From Methylotenera sp. (GTDB taxonomy: Bacteria; Pseudomonadota; Gammaproteobacteria; Burkholderiales; Methylophilaceae): a DNA stretch of 64,000 nucleotides. The stretch is taken from assembly GCA_030693535.1 (NCBI GenBank), contig JAUYAL010000037.1:1-64000 (forward strand), read 5' to 3'. The notes under the pieces are model-generated. The model had not been told where the DNA came from, ran no database searches, and was given only the letters and a program-made list of their open reading frames with translations. Shown piece by piece: positions 44,470-53,158 of this stretch (position 1 is the first letter of the stretch; each line of letters begins with the position of its first letter). The position numbers were made by a program, and so were the translations under genes.

Positions 44470-45378
44470 TCATAATTTATGGCTACCCATAATTTCGTGC
44501 AATTTAAAATGATGTGGCCCTAACTTGCCGCCGTAATTTCCGGCTGAGATGCGTTTTACACCGCTTGCTTCACCTAGATCACAAATTGCCTTTATGCCAA
44601 CGCGCATTGATTCAGCAATATCATCAAAGCCAATGCCATCAATCACGATTTCCATCACGCTTTCGATTTCAGGTGACAGTTCAGTATTGGTAGCACCTTT
44701 TAGTGTTGGACAAAACGCATCGTTGGTTGAGGCAAACATGGTTTTATATTTACTGCCCACTTTAGAGCCAGAGCGCACAACGCCACCAGGGAAGGGCATA
44801 ATCACGTTAGGAATTTTTTTCATTGCGCTAATGGCTACTTCTGCCGCTGTAAGTGCTGCTGGTTGTGAAGTGGCTAAAATCAAGAAGTTGCCACCACCAA
44901 TCGCGCGCACCATTCCTGTGGTTTCTTCACATAAAAATTCGCCATCCATTACTGGCACGCGCCAGTAGCGTTTAGCGGAAATCAGTTTCGAGGTTTGGTA
45001 ACCATCCCCAAAAAATCGTAAATTTTTACCTAGATTAATCTTTTCATCGCTATCAATACCAGAAAAAGCTGCTGCAGTTGGGCAGGTGAGTATGCATTGT
45101 CCCATGCGTGTTTCAAGTTGTTGCATGAGTACTTTGCTACCCATTGCGAACATTAAAATGCTCACGCCTGGTCTGCCATCTGGCGTTGCAGTTTCAAGCA
45201 TTTCACGTTCAATAGCAGCTTCTACACCGCAACCGATGACTGAGGTTGCAAAGCCCGTCATTGCGTTCGCAGCGTGATAAGCCCACTTTAGGTTTTGTGC
45301 TGTGATGATAACGCGCGTGCCGCGCATATTAAATGCTTCAGCAAAAGTATCATCAATTTGTACGCCGTTTATGATCAT
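44470..45378 (-). CDS. fhcD: Formylmethanofuran:H4MPT formyltransferase subunit (FhcD/Ftr)
   Basis: FhcD transfers the formyl group between H4MPT and the complex cofactor. The 302-residue protein matches archaeal Ftr: NGVQIDDTFAEAFNMRGTR at the start, then GCGVEAAIE, TPDGRPG, GGGNFLILA, PFPGGVVRSGSKVGSKY and the C-terminal SAGNYGGKLGPHHF. It is a soluble enzyme that assembles with FhcABC in methylotrophic bacteria. It lies between the PPOX-type gene and fhcC. Confidence 0.96.
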   Translation of the reverse strand: MIINGVQIDDTFAEAFNMRGTRVIITAQNLKWAYHAANAMTGFATSVIGCGVEAAIEREMLETATPDGRPGVSILMFAMGSKVLMQQLETRMGQCILTCPTAAAFSGIDSDEKINLGKNLRFFGDGYQTSKLISAKRYWRVPVMDGEFLCEETTGMVRAIGGGNFLILATSQPAALTAAEVAISAMKKIPNVIMPFPGGVVRSGSKVGSKYKTMFASTNDAFCPTLKGATNTELSPEIESVMEIVIDGIGFDDIAESMRVGIKAICDLGEASGVKRISAGNYGGKLGPHHFKLHEIMGSHKL

Positions 45379-45397
45379 GAGCTATTTGTTAATTGAT

Positions 45398-46057
45398 CTA
45401 CGCGTCTGGCGCGCCTGAAATGATTTTACCAACCCACTCTTCAATGGGGATGATACCAACTACTTTGGCTTTCTTGGCATCAGCCTCCAGCAGAATATCT
45501 TGTACCAAATCTACTTGTTTCCAGCCTGCAAGTGGCGTTTCGCAATGTTCGCGCGGCACATAACGTGAATCACGCACTTTTTCCATTTTTGGTATATATC
45601 TTGGGCAGTTTTGCCAAAATTCGGAGAGTTTAACCGTGACAACAAAATCAGCTTCTTTATAATATGTCATTAGCGCAGGGTCTTTTGAAATGCTCGCAGT
45701 GCCTTGCACACGTAAGCGATTTGGCGTCTCAAATGATATGAATAACAAACCCACTTTTGGGTTGGTCGTAATGTTGCCCATAGAAAAAAACATGCCGTTA
45801 CCGTCGTAGCTTGGAAATATTAAAGTAGTGTTATCAAGCACTTTTACAAAACCTGCATCGCCGCCTTTGTAAGAAGTTGTAGGACGACCTTGATGGTCGA
45901 TTGTGGATAAAAAGAACATGTTCACACTAGAGATAAAACCTTTAGCGCCATCATCAAAATCGGTTCTACAAACTAAATCTTCTACACGATCCGCCATTCC
46001 TCGTGTGCTAAATTCATCTTGTAGCTTGCGGTGCTGTTCTCCATATAATCGACTCAT
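45398..46057 (-). CDS. Pyridoxamine 5'-phosphate oxidase-family flavoprotein inside the fhc operon
   Basis: A 219-residue protein with a PNPOx-like split-barrel fold, probably binding FMN or a related flavin. Family features are FLSTIDHQGRPTTSYKGGD, NTTLIFPSYDGNG, NPKVGLLFI and LRVQGTASI. The C-terminal part (residues 160-219) contains a WQNCPRYIPK segment common in this group. It lies 21 bp after fhcA and 19 bp before fhcD, so it must be co-transcribed. AGGAAT precedes the start. The reaction is unknown; related split-barrel proteins use FMN, F420 or heme. Its place in a C1 operon suggests a linked redox or maintenance role. Confidence 0.85.
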   Translation of the reverse strand: MSRLYGEQHRKLQDEFSTRGMADRVEDLVCRTDFDDGAKGFISSVNMFFLSTIDHQGRPTTSYKGGDAGFVKVLDNTTLIFPSYDGNGMFFSMGNITTNPKVGLLFISFETPNRLRVQGTASISKDPALMTYYKEADFVVTVKLSEFWQNCPRYIPKMEKVRDSRYVPREHCETPLAGWKQVDLVQDILLEADAKKAKVVGIIPIEEWVGKIISGAPDA

Positions 46058-46078
46058 TTGTGATTCCTATTTTAGTTA

Positions 46079-47752
46079 TTAAGATGCAACTTTGCCTTCG
46101 TGAACGATGATGCTACCACGTCCATCACTGCTTATTTCATCTGAGTCAATCTTAAAGCTATCCAATTGCATGGTATGATATTTGTCAAAATAATCTTTTA
46201 ACTCTTTTTCTACAGACACGTCAAATTTAGGTTTAGCTACGTGCGTTGTACCCCAAACAACTTTAACTACTTTGCCGTCTTTTACGACTAGTTCACCATC
46301 TTTAAATACAAAATCAGGTTTTGCAAACATGGCTTCACGGTCAGTATTGTCGGTGTAGATTGTAATGTCTGCGCCAGCGCCTATGCCCAAATGACCTCGG
46401 TCGTTTAAACCTATTAAGTTTGCTGCGCCAGCGCGGGTCATAATGGCAATTTCATTTAAGCTGTATTCACGATCTAAAGAAGTTAAGTTGCTCATGGCCT
46501 GCGCATCTAAATTGAGTTTGGCAAAGGCTTCGTTTCTAAAGGTTTTGTCCATTAATAAACGAATCAAATGTGGGTAGCTGGTAAATGGCGCGCCATTAGG
46601 ATGATCGGTTGTTAAGAAAATACGCCAGGGGTCTTCAACTGATAAAAAAATTTCTAAACCAATTGCCCATTGCAATGCATTTACATAATTTTGGTCTTTG
46701 TATTTAAATGGCACCACGCCGCAACCCGCATCACATTCAATGTCCATAATGACGGATTTTTTTGGGTTAGCATGCTTTGCATTCAATTGCTGCATCATGT
46801 TATCGCCCGATGCTGTCACGGTTTGTCCAAAAAGAATCTGACCAACATCGGCAGTAATATGTTTGTTTTTATTTAGCGCTTCTGAGATTTGCGCTGCAGC
46901 TGATGAAAACTTTTTATCGCCTTCTGTGCCATAACTATGAAACTGTATGTGCGTGAGATGCATAGGCAAGCCATCTGATGCTCCCATAGTGTCTAAAGTG
47001 GTTTGAAAATTACCTGCTGCACCTAAATTATTGCAATGAACATGTAGTGGTTTTGCAATGCCAAGTTGATGCACGGCGGTGCTTAAACTTTTTAATATTT
47101 CACGAGGGGTGACTTGGTAATAGCTATTGTTTTCGTCTAAATCTAATCTGCGTTGGTTGAACTTAAACGCGTTAATGCCGCCAGGGTTTACTACCTTGAT
47201 GCCGATTGATTGCGTTGCATTGAGAATCCATGCCACGTAGTCATTAATCGCTTTTTGGTCTTTCTTTGCCGTGAGCATGCGTAAAAAGTAATCATCATTA
47301 CCTAGCATGGCATAGCCGCCTTTGTCTATCATTGGCGTGTCAGCCATTTCTAGATGTGTTTGGCGAGCATTCACGGGCATCAGCGCTGGCTCAAAAGCCG
47401 CGGTGTAACCCATTTCTATATAACGAAAACCTGTATCGGTGGCGCTAGGCGTAGCATTATGGCTACAGCTTGGCGTACAAATGTGCGCTTCTGGCTCAGT
47501 ATATTTTTTAGTTTCTTGATACTCTGGTAGCATCATCCTAGCAATGTTGACTTTGCCGCCACCAATATGACTATGCATATCAATCGCGCCCGCCATCACA
47601 ACTTTGCCAGTTAGATTGTATGTTTGTGTGATTTTTTCAGCAGCGCTAGGTTTAGCAATAATGCGACCATTTTTGATATAAATATCTTGAACTACACCAT
47701 CTTTACCTGAGGATGGATCATAAATTCTGCCGTTTTTAAGCAAAGTAATCAT
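46079..47752 (-). CDS. fhcA: Formyltransferase/hydrolase complex subunit A
   Basis: Amidohydrolase-type catalytic subunit that hydrolyses the formyl cofactor to formate. The 557-residue protein has the metal site DMHSHIGGGKVN (H60, H62), HVHCNNLGAAGNF, THIQFHSYGTEG and FLTTDHPNGAPFTSYP, matching FwdA/FhcA. Its ATG overlaps the stop of fhcB (ATGA at 47749-47752), so the two subunits are translationally coupled. A PPOX-family gene follows before fhcD. Confidence 0.95.
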   Translation of the reverse strand: MITLLKNGRIYDPSSGKDGVVQDIYIKNGRIIAKPSAAEKITQTYNLTGKVVMAGAIDMHSHIGGGKVNIARMMLPEYQETKKYTEPEAHICTPSCSHNATPSATDTGFRYIEMGYTAAFEPALMPVNARQTHLEMADTPMIDKGGYAMLGNDDYFLRMLTAKKDQKAINDYVAWILNATQSIGIKVVNPGGINAFKFNQRRLDLDENNSYYQVTPREILKSLSTAVHQLGIAKPLHVHCNNLGAAGNFQTTLDTMGASDGLPMHLTHIQFHSYGTEGDKKFSSAAAQISEALNKNKHITADVGQILFGQTVTASGDNMMQQLNAKHANPKKSVIMDIECDAGCGVVPFKYKDQNYVNALQWAIGLEIFLSVEDPWRIFLTTDHPNGAPFTSYPHLIRLLMDKTFRNEAFAKLNLDAQAMSNLTSLDREYSLNEIAIMTRAGAANLIGLNDRGHLGIGAGADITIYTDNTDREAMFAKPDFVFKDGELVVKDGKVVKVVWGTTHVAKPKFDVSVEKELKDYFDKYHTMQLDSFKIDSDEISSDGRGSIIVHEGKVAS

Positions 47753-48984
47753 GGCAGTTTCGCTTCTATTTGGCTGGCTATTCTATTTAACACTTCGCTC
47801 AGGCTAGGCAATTCAGTTTCGCGTAATTTTTTAAGCGGCATGGCAACAGAGCTATCCATTCTAAACATAGTGCCAATATGGTCAACGCCAGGAATACCCA
47901 CAGGAATAAACACATCTGGCTGTTTTTCAAACTGCATATTAGGATGTCCGATTACAATGGTAGGCGCATCGCAAGCAGGTGGTAAATGTGCATTAAATGT
48001 GCTGATCCACAATAATGCATCGCAACTAGCCAGTTGGCGCTTGGTAGAAAAATGATACGCGTCATACTCAGGATGACCATTCACAAAGCGATTTCTAGTA
48101 GGGTAGCCCGATAGCCAAGTACTCGTGTTGTTAACGCTAGAGTCACCATCGCCAGAGTTTAGTGGCAAGCCTGCAACACGATTGGTTTCATTTAACTTGG
48201 AAATAAGTTGAGTAATGCTTTGTACGGTGAGTTCAGCCTGTGGAAAATCTAAAGAGCTGGCTGACCATACCACCACGCCATATTGTGCGGCCTTTAACTT
48301 TTCCAAAATTAACTTAAGAGCGGCGACTGATATGCCGCCAACCATGTCATTATCAGGTTTTTTATTCAGTGGATTTTTAGCATTCATGAGCGCATTTAAT
48401 GCATTCATGATTTCAGGTAACTTTACAGCTTCTTCAGCAAGACCTAAATACAACACTTCAGGTGTAGGCTTATTGAATAAGGCGTTGGTATTCAACACTA
48501 ATTTCTCAAAAAAACGTGGAAAGCTGCTAATAATATCCGTGCCAATCACCAAAATTACATCAGCACGATTTTTAATTTCAGTAAGGGTCGTTGTTTGCCA
48601 ACCACTATTTTGCATCGCTAAAGTATTGCGCACAGTGCCTTCTGAGTGCATGTGGTCAAGCGTAGCGTTAGTTTTTACTGCCAAGTGCATTATTGCGCGC
48701 ATGCCTTGCACTTCAGTACCTAAACCCGAGAATAAAGCATGATAACTTTTACCTAAAATGTCGGCAGCAGCTTGAACCGCAGTAGTTAAATCAGCAGATT
48801 TTCCACCTAAGCTAGGGCTAATTTTTGGTGTATTCAGAGCCTTTTCAAAAAAAGTGATACTTTTTGAGCAAGCGTTTTTTATAGCATTTGGTGATGTTGA
48901 CGTGGCCGATAAGTCATCGCACAGCAAACCGCAAGCGGGGCAGCAATACGTTATCGGTAAGGGTGTATTATTTAATTGACTCAT
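47749..48984 (-). CDS. fhcB: Formyltransferase/hydrolase complex subunit B
   Basis: Homologue of the molybdopterin-binding subunit FwdB/FmdB; 411 residues. The N-terminus keeps CCPACGLLCDDL, and GLGTEVQGMRAIMHLA and TRNRFVNGHPEYDAYHF are recognisable. In methylotrophic bacteria FhcB lacks the active-site residues for formate dehydrogenase activity and is thought to be structural or cofactor-related; I see no obvious molybdenum-ligand Cys in the expected core. It is the first fhc gene of the minus-strand operon fhcB-fhcA-PPOX-fhcD-fhcC. Confidence 0.92.
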   Translation of the reverse strand: MSQLNNTPLPITYCCPACGLLCDDLSATSTSPNAIKNACSKSITFFEKALNTPKISPSLGGKSADLTTAVQAAADILGKSYHALFSGLGTEVQGMRAIMHLAVKTNATLDHMHSEGTVRNTLAMQNSGWQTTTLTEIKNRADVILVIGTDIISSFPRFFEKLVLNTNALFNKPTPEVLYLGLAEEAVKLPEIMNALNALMNAKNPLNKKPDNDMVGGISVAALKLILEKLKAAQYGVVVWSASSLDFPQAELTVQSITQLISKLNETNRVAGLPLNSGDGDSSVNNTSTWLSGYPTRNRFVNGHPEYDAYHFSTKRQLASCDALLWISTFNAHLPPACDAPTIVIGHPNMQFEKQPDVFIPVGIPGVDHIGTMFRMDSSVAMPLKKLRETELPSLSEVLNRIASQIEAKLP

Positions 48985-49284
48985 CGAATATCATTCTGCC
49001 ACATTGTTACAAATTTGAAACAACAATTAAGCATGTAAATGTAAGCTTATTTTCAAAGTAATCTGCCAAATGATCACCAATACTTTTGTCAAAAAACTGG
49101 CCAAAAACGTGGTCAAATATGAATTAACCCTTTTTTAGGCATTCCAACTTCATTCGGATTTTCCTGAATTTTGCCCAGCTATTCAATCTCTTCAGTAAAT
49201 ATTTGGCTGCTCAGTGCCCAACCTTTGTGGGTGCATTCACGAATCTATTTTAAATCATCGCCTGCCAGATTAAGACTTTGAGTC
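48985..49284. other. Gene-free interval between fhcB and the P-type ATPase
   Basis: These 300 bp hold the fhcB promoter region (AT-rich, 48985-49110) and the transposase relic (49113-49274). A small dyad TAAGACT-TTG-AGTCTTA (49271-49287) spans the end of the relic and the ATPase stop codon. No intact gene is present. Confidence 0.6.
49113..49274 (-). pseudogene. Decayed C-terminal fragment of a REP-associated (IS200-like Y1) transposase
   Basis: Reading the minus strand from 49274 gives 54 codons with two in-frame TAG stops. The translation contains IRECTHKGWALSSQIFTEE, then LGKIQENPNEVGMPKKG, ending at TGA (49113-49115). The pattern 'IRE-T-KGW-LGS--F--EIE--L-' followed by a basic Gly/Pro tail is typical of the C-terminus of RAYT/Y1_Tnp proteins. 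It is a 5'-truncated, stop-interrupted relic just downstream of the P-type ATPase stop. Confidence 0.5.
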
Positions 49285-51984
49285 TTACCGTTTTAATCTA
49301 AGGTACTTAGTTATAAAGCTGAAAAATTTAATTGTAACTTTATAGCATTCGTCCAAGAATAGAACACTTGAAGACACTAATGAAATATAAAGCCAGTCTT
49401 CCATACGTAAATCTGTCGTGCCGAAAATTATTTGCGCTGGTTGCCAATGAACGACCATGATTTGCAAGGCGAGAACACCAATCAAAGCAGACCACAGCTT
49501 ACTATTTCTAAAGAAATTGATATTAAAAACGCTGCCATGTTCAGCACGGGCATTAAATACATTGAAGAACTGAAACAATACAAAAGTTGTGAATGCCAAC
49601 GTAAGTGCATAACTCGGACTTTGCGTGTCAAGGCCATACTGGAACATCCACAAGGTGCCTATCATCATTGTAGTGCCGTATAACGTTAGTCTGCCAAGTC
49701 TAGGTAGTGTAAGAATCTGTGCTGATTGAAGACGTGGCTTGTCTCTCATAATACCTGGACGAGCGGGTTCAATACCAAGCGTCATGGCTGGTGGGCCGTC
49801 CATGATAATGTTGACCCACAACAGCTGAATGGCGGTAAATGGTGTAGGCATGCCAAGCAAGGTAGCTGCAAGTACGGTGAGAATTGCACCAATGTTGGTG
49901 GATAACTGGAAACGCACAAACTTGATAATGTTGTCATAGACCACCCTGCCTTCCTCTACTGCTAGGACGATGGTGGCAAAATTATCGTCTGTGAGAACTA
50001 ACGTAGCCGCTTCTTTGGTCACTGCTGTGCCAGTAATTCCCATCGCCACACCGATGTCGGCTGCTTTTAGCGCAGGCGCATCGTTCACACCATCCCCAGT
50101 CATGGCCGTGATGTGGCCATCCGCACGAAGTGCACTAACGATTTTAACTTTGTGCTCGGGTGAAACACGTGCAAATATCGCGATATGATCAATACGGTCA
50201 GCAAGCTCAGCCTCACTCATTTGATCTAGTTCCTCTCCACTCACCACATCACCTTCAAGACCAAGCTCGCGCCCGATAGCTGCTGCCGTGATTTTGTGGT
50301 CACCAGTGATCATTTTGACCTGAATGCCAGCTTGTTTGCAATGTGCAATAGCGTGTTTCGCTTCAGGGCGTGGTGGATCCATTAACCCTGCCAATCCAAG
50401 AAATGTCCAGTCCGAGGCCCATGCCATAAGGTCGCCTGCTGGATCAAATTCCCGTGAAGGAATCAGACGGCGCGCAATAGCCAGCACACGTAAAGCCTGG
50501 CTTGCAAGATGCGCATTTTCAGCATCAATAATCTGACGCGTTTCAGGACTGATCGTTATTTCATCAGAAGCAGACATATAAGTACTCGCACGTGCAAGCA
50601 ATACATCAGGTGCGCCTTTAATGAGCATCTCTACCGTTTCACCAGCATAATGAAAGGTCGCCATGAATTTGTGAGCTGAGTCAAAAGGAATTTCAGCAAT
50701 TCGCGGCTGCTCTTCCTGCTCATATTCCGGATTAAGTCCAGCCTTTTGAGCGAGTACTGATAAGGCTCCTTCGGTAGGGTCGCCGATCAGATGGCCATCT
50801 CGAACACGAGAGTCTGTACAAAGCGTCATCGGCAAGACAAATGAACGTAAATCAGCTAGGGTAAGATTTGTTTGTATTTCACCTTTAGGCGAATATCCTT
50901 CCCCTGTTACGGTAAATCGACTATTGGCAAACCAGCCAGCACGTGCAGTCATCTGGTTCATTGTCAAAGTGCCAGTTTTATCAGTACAAATAACTGTGGT
51001 AGAGCCAAGCGTTTCAACAGCAGAAAGTTTTTTAAGAATGGCTCTGTTTTTTGCCATACGCCACATGCCAATAGCCAGTGTTACGGTCACTACAGCTGGT
51101 AAACCCTCTGGGATAGCTGCAACCGCTAATGCTACCGCAGTCATCGCAGCCTCAGCCCAATGCTGACCACGCAAGAAGTCAAGGACGAAAATCAGTGTGA
51201 CCATGACGCCAGCAATAGCAGCGAGTTTTTTGCCCAAGGTATCGAGCTGTATTTGTAAAGGTGTTTCACTTTCCTTGGCAGAGGCAATCATGCCTGCCAG
51301 TTTCCCCATCTCGGTGCACATGCCCGTTGCAGTGATAAGAAGTTCAGCCCGTCCTCGTGTCAGTACCGTGTTCATATATAAAAAATTAATACGGTCACCC
51401 AAGGGAATTTGGGCTTGGTCTATGACTGCAATTGACTTGCCCACAGCATGAGACTCTCCAGTTAATGCAGCTTCCTCAACCTCTAAATTGTGTGCGGCAA
51501 GCAGACGCCCATCAGCTGGAATACGGTCACCAGCTTCCAGTAATACAATATCCCCAGGTACAAGTTGCGCTGCATCTAATTCAAGCACCTGACTATCGCG
51601 TCGAACGCGTGCATTTGCTGCGAGCATCCCTTTTAAAGCGGCCAGTGTGCGCTCAGCACGATGCTCCTGATAAAAACCAAGTGCTGCATTAAATAAAACG
51701 ACAATCATAATGACTACAGCATCTTTAAGATCACCAATCGCCCAAGCCAGTAGCGCGGCAAACAATAAAACAATCACTAGAAAGTTTTTGAATTGGTCAA
51801 AAAATTTTAACCATAATGGGCGTGGCGCCGCCTCAACTAACTTGTTTTCACCAAATTGTAACAGGCGATTTGCTGCCTCGGATTTGCTCAGGCCACTTGA
51901 AGGCGTGACATCCAGCGCTGTAGAGGCAGATTCAGGACTCAGGGTGTGCCATGCTTGAGTTTCAGTGGATGTATTAAGTGCCAT
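49285..51984 (-). CDS. SERCA-type (P2A) cation-transporting ATPase
   Basis: An 899-residue P-type ATPase with a cation_ATPase_N domain, ten probable membrane segments, the TGES motif (about 175-178), PEGLP at 292-296 in M4, phosphorylation D335 in CTDKTGT, and TGDGVNDAPALK. In M6, the NIIMDGPPA motif keeps the Asn and Asp that bind calcium in SERCA. This supports Ca2+ (possibly Na+ or H+) export from the cytoplasm. Leucine codons include many CTG and the GC content is higher than in the neighbours. It is flanked by gene-poor DNA and a transposase relic, consistent with horizontal acquisition. Confidence 0.9.
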   Translation of the reverse strand: MALNTSTETQAWHTLSPESASTALDVTPSSGLSKSEAANRLLQFGENKLVEAAPRPLWLKFFDQFKNFLVIVLLFAALLAWAIGDLKDAVVIMIVVLFNAALGFYQEHRAERTLAALKGMLAANARVRRDSQVLELDAAQLVPGDIVLLEAGDRIPADGRLLAAHNLEVEEAALTGESHAVGKSIAVIDQAQIPLGDRINFLYMNTVLTRGRAELLITATGMCTEMGKLAGMIASAKESETPLQIQLDTLGKKLAAIAGVMVTLIFVLDFLRGQHWAEAAMTAVALAVAAIPEGLPAVVTVTLAIGMWRMAKNRAILKKLSAVETLGSTTVICTDKTGTLTMNQMTARAGWFANSRFTVTGEGYSPKGEIQTNLTLADLRSFVLPMTLCTDSRVRDGHLIGDPTEGALSVLAQKAGLNPEYEQEEQPRIAEIPFDSAHKFMATFHYAGETVEMLIKGAPDVLLARASTYMSASDEITISPETRQIIDAENAHLASQALRVLAIARRLIPSREFDPAGDLMAWASDWTFLGLAGLMDPPRPEAKHAIAHCKQAGIQVKMITGDHKITAAAIGRELGLEGDVVSGEELDQMSEAELADRIDHIAIFARVSPEHKVKIVSALRADGHITAMTGDGVNDAPALKAADIGVAMGITGTAVTKEAATLVLTDDNFATIVLAVEEGRVVYDNIIKFVRFQLSTNIGAILTVLAATLLGMPTPFTAIQLLWVNIIMDGPPAMTLGIEPARPGIMRDKPRLQSAQILTLPRLGRLTLYGTTMMIGTLWMFQYGLDTQSPSYALTLAFTTFVLFQFFNVFNARAEHGSVFNINFFRNSKLWSALIGVLALQIMVVHWQPAQIIFGTTDLRMEDWLYISLVSSSVLFLDECYKVTIKFFSFITKYLRLKR

Positions 51985-52556
51985 GGTTGTTTATATCCAG
52001 ATATTGAGAAGATAAAGCTGAAACAGTCGGTTATTAATTTAATCTATACATTCTATAAGTACTAATAGTTGCAACGGCTCAATACGCACTAGTCGACACT
52101 TAGGTGATACTTTTTGACTCATGTATAACTGGGATTAAAGTCAGTTAAAACATCCATAAGTATTAAAAGATTAACTTAATCGATATAAAGCGTGACTAAA
52201 CATCTAATTGAAGTTGGTTTTTGTTAAGTCTGTCGTAGTATGATTGATTATAAATCAATAGGTTAAAATTAAAAAATCCTTTAGATAAAGTCAGTCTAAT
52301 GGAAGTTTATACAATCCAGCCACTGCAATATTTTGAGTTAGACCCGATTTAGCAGCAGGGCAAGTTTGATTATTATGCTGCATTTTTATGTTGCTGTGTC
52401 TGCCAAGCCTGGGCGAATTGCGCAAAATCAAGATAAATGAAATGCGATGACATGTTTAATAAAAGATAACTTGAATGATGAAAATGGTGGTTTATTTTAA
52501 GTGCCAAAAATGGTAAATTGTCGTTCTTTTCAATATGTTAATTTAATGGAGTTGTT
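51985..52556. other. Long gene-free region between the P-type ATPase and ndk
   Basis: A 572-bp AT-rich interval between divergent genes. It should hold the promoters for the ATPase (minus) and ndk (plus). I see no convincing gene, RNA or strong repeat. A 26-codon minus-strand ATG frame at 52373-52453 has no ribosome site and is not supported. Confidence 0.5.
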
Positions 52557-52961
52557 ATGGCTGTTCAACGCACGCTTTCTATCATCAAACCTGATGCAGT
52601 GGCAAAAAATGTAATTGGTAAAATTCTTACGCGTTTTGAAAACGCGGGCTTAAAAGTTGTTGCTGCAAAAATGGCGCAATTAACACAAGCTGAGGCTGAA
52701 GGTTTCTACGCTGTTCATGCTGCACGCCCTTTCTTTGCTGATTTAGTAAAATTCATGATTTCAGGCCCAGTGATGATTCAGGCGCTTGAAGGCGAAAATG
52801 CAGTGCAAGTAAACCGTGATTTAATGGGGGCAACTAACCCTAAAGAAGCTGCTGCAGGAACGATTCGCGCTGATTTCGCTGAAAGCATTGATGCTAATGC
52901 AGTACACGGTTCAGATTCAGAAGAGAATGCAGCTATTGAAATTAAATATTTTTTTGGTTAA
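52557..52961 (+). CDS. ndk: Nucleoside diphosphate kinase
   Basis: Equilibrates nucleoside di- and triphosphates. The 134-residue protein has the N-terminal [14 protein letters not shown], catalytic H117 in [12 protein letters not shown], and ends at EIKYFFG. Most proteobacterial Ndk proteins are 140-143 residues, so the last six to eight residues are missing; the catalytic core is complete. It heads the conserved ndk-rlmN-pilF-rodZ-ispG-hisS order of beta/gammaproteobacteria. Confidence 0.95.
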   Translation: MAVQRTLSIIKPDAVAKNVIGKILTRFENAGLKVVAAKMAQLTQAEAEGFYAVHAARPFFADLVKFMISGPVMIQALEGENAVQVNRDLMGATNPKEAAAGTIRADFAESIDANAVHGSDSEENAAIEIKYFFG

Positions 52962-52987
52962 TTAATAAGCTAAAAATAGTTATAGAC

Positions 52988-53075
52988 CGTCATTTTGAGC
53001 CAGTTTTTTTACGAAGAATCCAGCGTTTTAGTTATGAATGCAGTTTATGGACACTTCGTTTCACTCAGGATGATT
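52988..53075. repeat. Palindromic intergenic repeat after ndk
   Basis: TCATTTTGAG (52990-52999) pairs fully, with two G-U pairs, with CTCAGGATGA (53064-53073), and inside it ACGAAG (53011-53016) pairs with CTTCGT (53054-53059). The sequence is of the widespread 'TCATTCTGAG...CGAAGAATC' / 'CTTCG...CTCAGGATGA' intergenic repeat type. It could act as a 3' stabiliser or weak terminator for ndk. Confidence 0.6.
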
Positions 53076-53158
53076 GGTTGAGAGTTTTTGATTTTCAGCT
53101 AAATTCTTGCAATATTAAGTTTATATTCACTAGTCAAATCTAAAAAGGTTTATACGCA

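Noticed and set aside
52373..52453. 26-codon minus-strand small frame (starts MSSHFIYLDFAQ)
   Set aside because: The peptide looks protein-like, but there is no ribosome site and the frame extends openly upstream against the ndk promoter. Conservation data would be needed to support it.
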